64,000 nucleotides of DNA from Pseudomonadota bacterium (lineage in GTDB: Bacteria; Pseudomonadota; Alphaproteobacteria; Acetobacterales; Acetobacteraceae): NCBI GenBank assembly GCA_021845595.1, contig JAJZVV010000009.1:1-64000 (forward strand), given 5' to 3'. The notes beneath the pieces are model-generated. The model was not told the origin of the DNA. It made no database searches and saw only the letters and a list, made by a program, of their open reading frames with translations. This document shows, piece by piece, positions 63,270 through 64,000 of this stretch (positions are counted from its first letter, which is position 1; every line of letters begins with the position of its first letter). The translations under genes were made by a program, and so were the position numbers.

Positions 63270-64000
63270 TCAGAAGCTGATGCCGATCGAGCCATAGGCG
63301 GTGAACGGCGCTCCGGGGTAGGCGAGAGCGTAGCCACCGTTCGCCGTGTTGAAGTAGCCGCCGCTCGAAATATATTCGTAGGTGTTATATTTGCCGCCAC
63401 CCATGTTGAGGAGCGCCAGGTTGAGATCGACCGTCCTGGTCTTGCCCAGGACCTGGAGCGGGACCTTGGTGTCGAGCGACATGTTGATGGTGCCGTAGCC
63501 CGGCATCGTCTGCTTCGAGGGGGCGCCGGTCAGGTTGTTGAAGATCGACTGGGAGCCCGTGTAGCTATACCACAGCGTCGGCGTCACCACCGCCTTGTCG
63601 TAGACGTTGAAGGCGTAGTCCGCGCCGATGTTGAGCGTCACATTCGGCACATACGGCACCGGCAGCTTGTTGTAGTTGAACCCGCCGGTGGCGCCAGGGA
63701 CGTTCTGGGTATTGTAGCTCTGATAGTAGGAGTCGATGTAGGCGGCATCCAGGAAGGTATGGATGTTGTAGATCGGCTTGTCTTCGAAATACAGATTCAT
63801 ACCCTGGTAGATCGAGGTGCCCTTGGCCGTGATGAAGTTGCCGGCATTGCCGACCCCGACATTGATCTCCTGGTCGGCGAGGCGGGTGTGGAAGTAGTTG
63901 ATCTGCATCAGGAAGTTGTTGAGGAAATACTGCGGCTTGTTGTCCACATGCGCCTTGAAGCCGATCTGCGCTTCCTGTGACAGGACGAGGCCGTAATAGG
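63270..64000 (-). CDS. TonB-dependent receptor, C-terminal part (window edge)
   Basis: The frame runs in from the right edge and stops at 63270. About 243 residues are visible, beta-barrel strands with YFHTRLADQEINVGVGNAGN, NVTLNIGADYAFNVYDKAVV and TVDLNLALLNMGGGKYNTY, ending in GSIGISF with the C-terminal Phe needed for barrel assembly. The plug and TonB box lie outside the window, so the ligand is unknown. It lies upstream of exbB-exbD-tonB, the likely partner system. Confidence 0.85.
   Translation of the reverse strand, partial: YYGLVLSQEAQIGFKAHVDNKPQYFLNNFLMQINYFHTRLADQEINVGVGNAGNFITAKGTSIYQGMNLYFEDKPIYNIHTFLDAAYIDSYYQSYNTQNVPGATGGFNYNKLPVPYVPNVTLNIGADYAFNVYDKAVVTPTLWYSYTGSQSIFNNLTGAPSKQTMPGYGTINMSLDTKVPLQVLGKTRTVDLNLALLNMGGGKYNTYEYISSGGYFNTANGGYALAYPGAPFTAYGSIGISF

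Overview
The window is very GC-rich, densely coded chromosomal DNA from an alphaproteobacterium, most likely an acetic-acid-bacterium relative (Acetobacteraceae/Rhodospirillales). Pointers are HemA-type 5-aminolevulinate synthase (Shemin pathway), an F0 operon with separate b and b' subunits and no F1 genes beside it, a MarR/OmpR pair resembling PetP/PetR of Rhodobacter, a urtABCDE-ureDABCEFG operon and a lanthanide-type methanol dehydrogenase. Family names come from reading the translated sequence, not from a database search.

Layout. 1-0.2 kb: 3' end of an IS481-like transposase and a palindromic repeat. 0.2-4.8 kb (-): a livFGMH-type branched-chain amino acid/amide ABC transporter. 4.9-7.5 kb (-): MarR regulator, response regulator and histidine kinase. 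7.6-9.8 kb (+): aat, a DUF4412 protein and an MsrQ-like haem protein. 9.8-13.3 kb (-): an atypical NRAMP transporter led by a 55-residue gene missing from ordinary ORF calls, then a Cys-less HMA-fold protein with an outer-membrane protein. 13.4-18.1 kb: DUF3311 plus sodium:solute symporter, nth, DUF2244, and a thiolase-like/DUF35 pair. 18.1-28.5 kb (-): urea uptake and urease as one apparent operon of 12 genes, with a sigma-54-like site upstream. 28.8-31.5 kb (+): quinone oxidoreductase, EamA exporter and hydrolase, coupled by start/stop overlaps. 31.5-36.4 kb (-): PEP-CTERM-like protein, PcaF-type thiolase, serA and serC.

36.4-38.3 kb is a small foreign-looking insert: a serine recombinase whose stop overlaps the start of an AT-richer, unrecognised two-helix membrane protein. 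38.3-42.3 kb: nitroreductase, ferritin-like diiron protein, RlmI-type methyltransferase and hemA. 42.5-45.1 kb (+): atpI-atpB-atpE-atpF'-atpF. 45.7-51.4 kb is a methylotrophy locus: glutathione-dependent formaldehyde dehydrogenase with a small Cys-rich periplasmic partner, divergent from xoxF-xoxG-xoxJ. XoxF carries the extra aspartate that marks lanthanide enzymes. 51.6-58.1 kb: Bax-inhibitor protein, a YbbP/YbbA ABC exporter, TesA-like esterase, ThpR, PCu(A)C copper chaperone and a uracil-DNA-glycosylase-like protein. 58.2-59.6 kb: an OprB porin. 59.6-60.9 kb is a degenerate patch with an AT-rich membrane ORF and an internally deleted hlyD. 60.9-62.9 kb (-): ExbB-ExbD-TonB. The window ends inside a TonB-dependent receptor.

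Together the genes describe an aerobic, nitrogen-scavenging bacterium able to oxidise methanol and formaldehyde, with TonB-powered uptake. The least explained items are the recombinase/membrane-protein insert, the 55-residue protein with its NRAMP partner, the Cys-less HMA/outer-membrane pair, and the thiolase-like protein without its nucleophilic cysteine.
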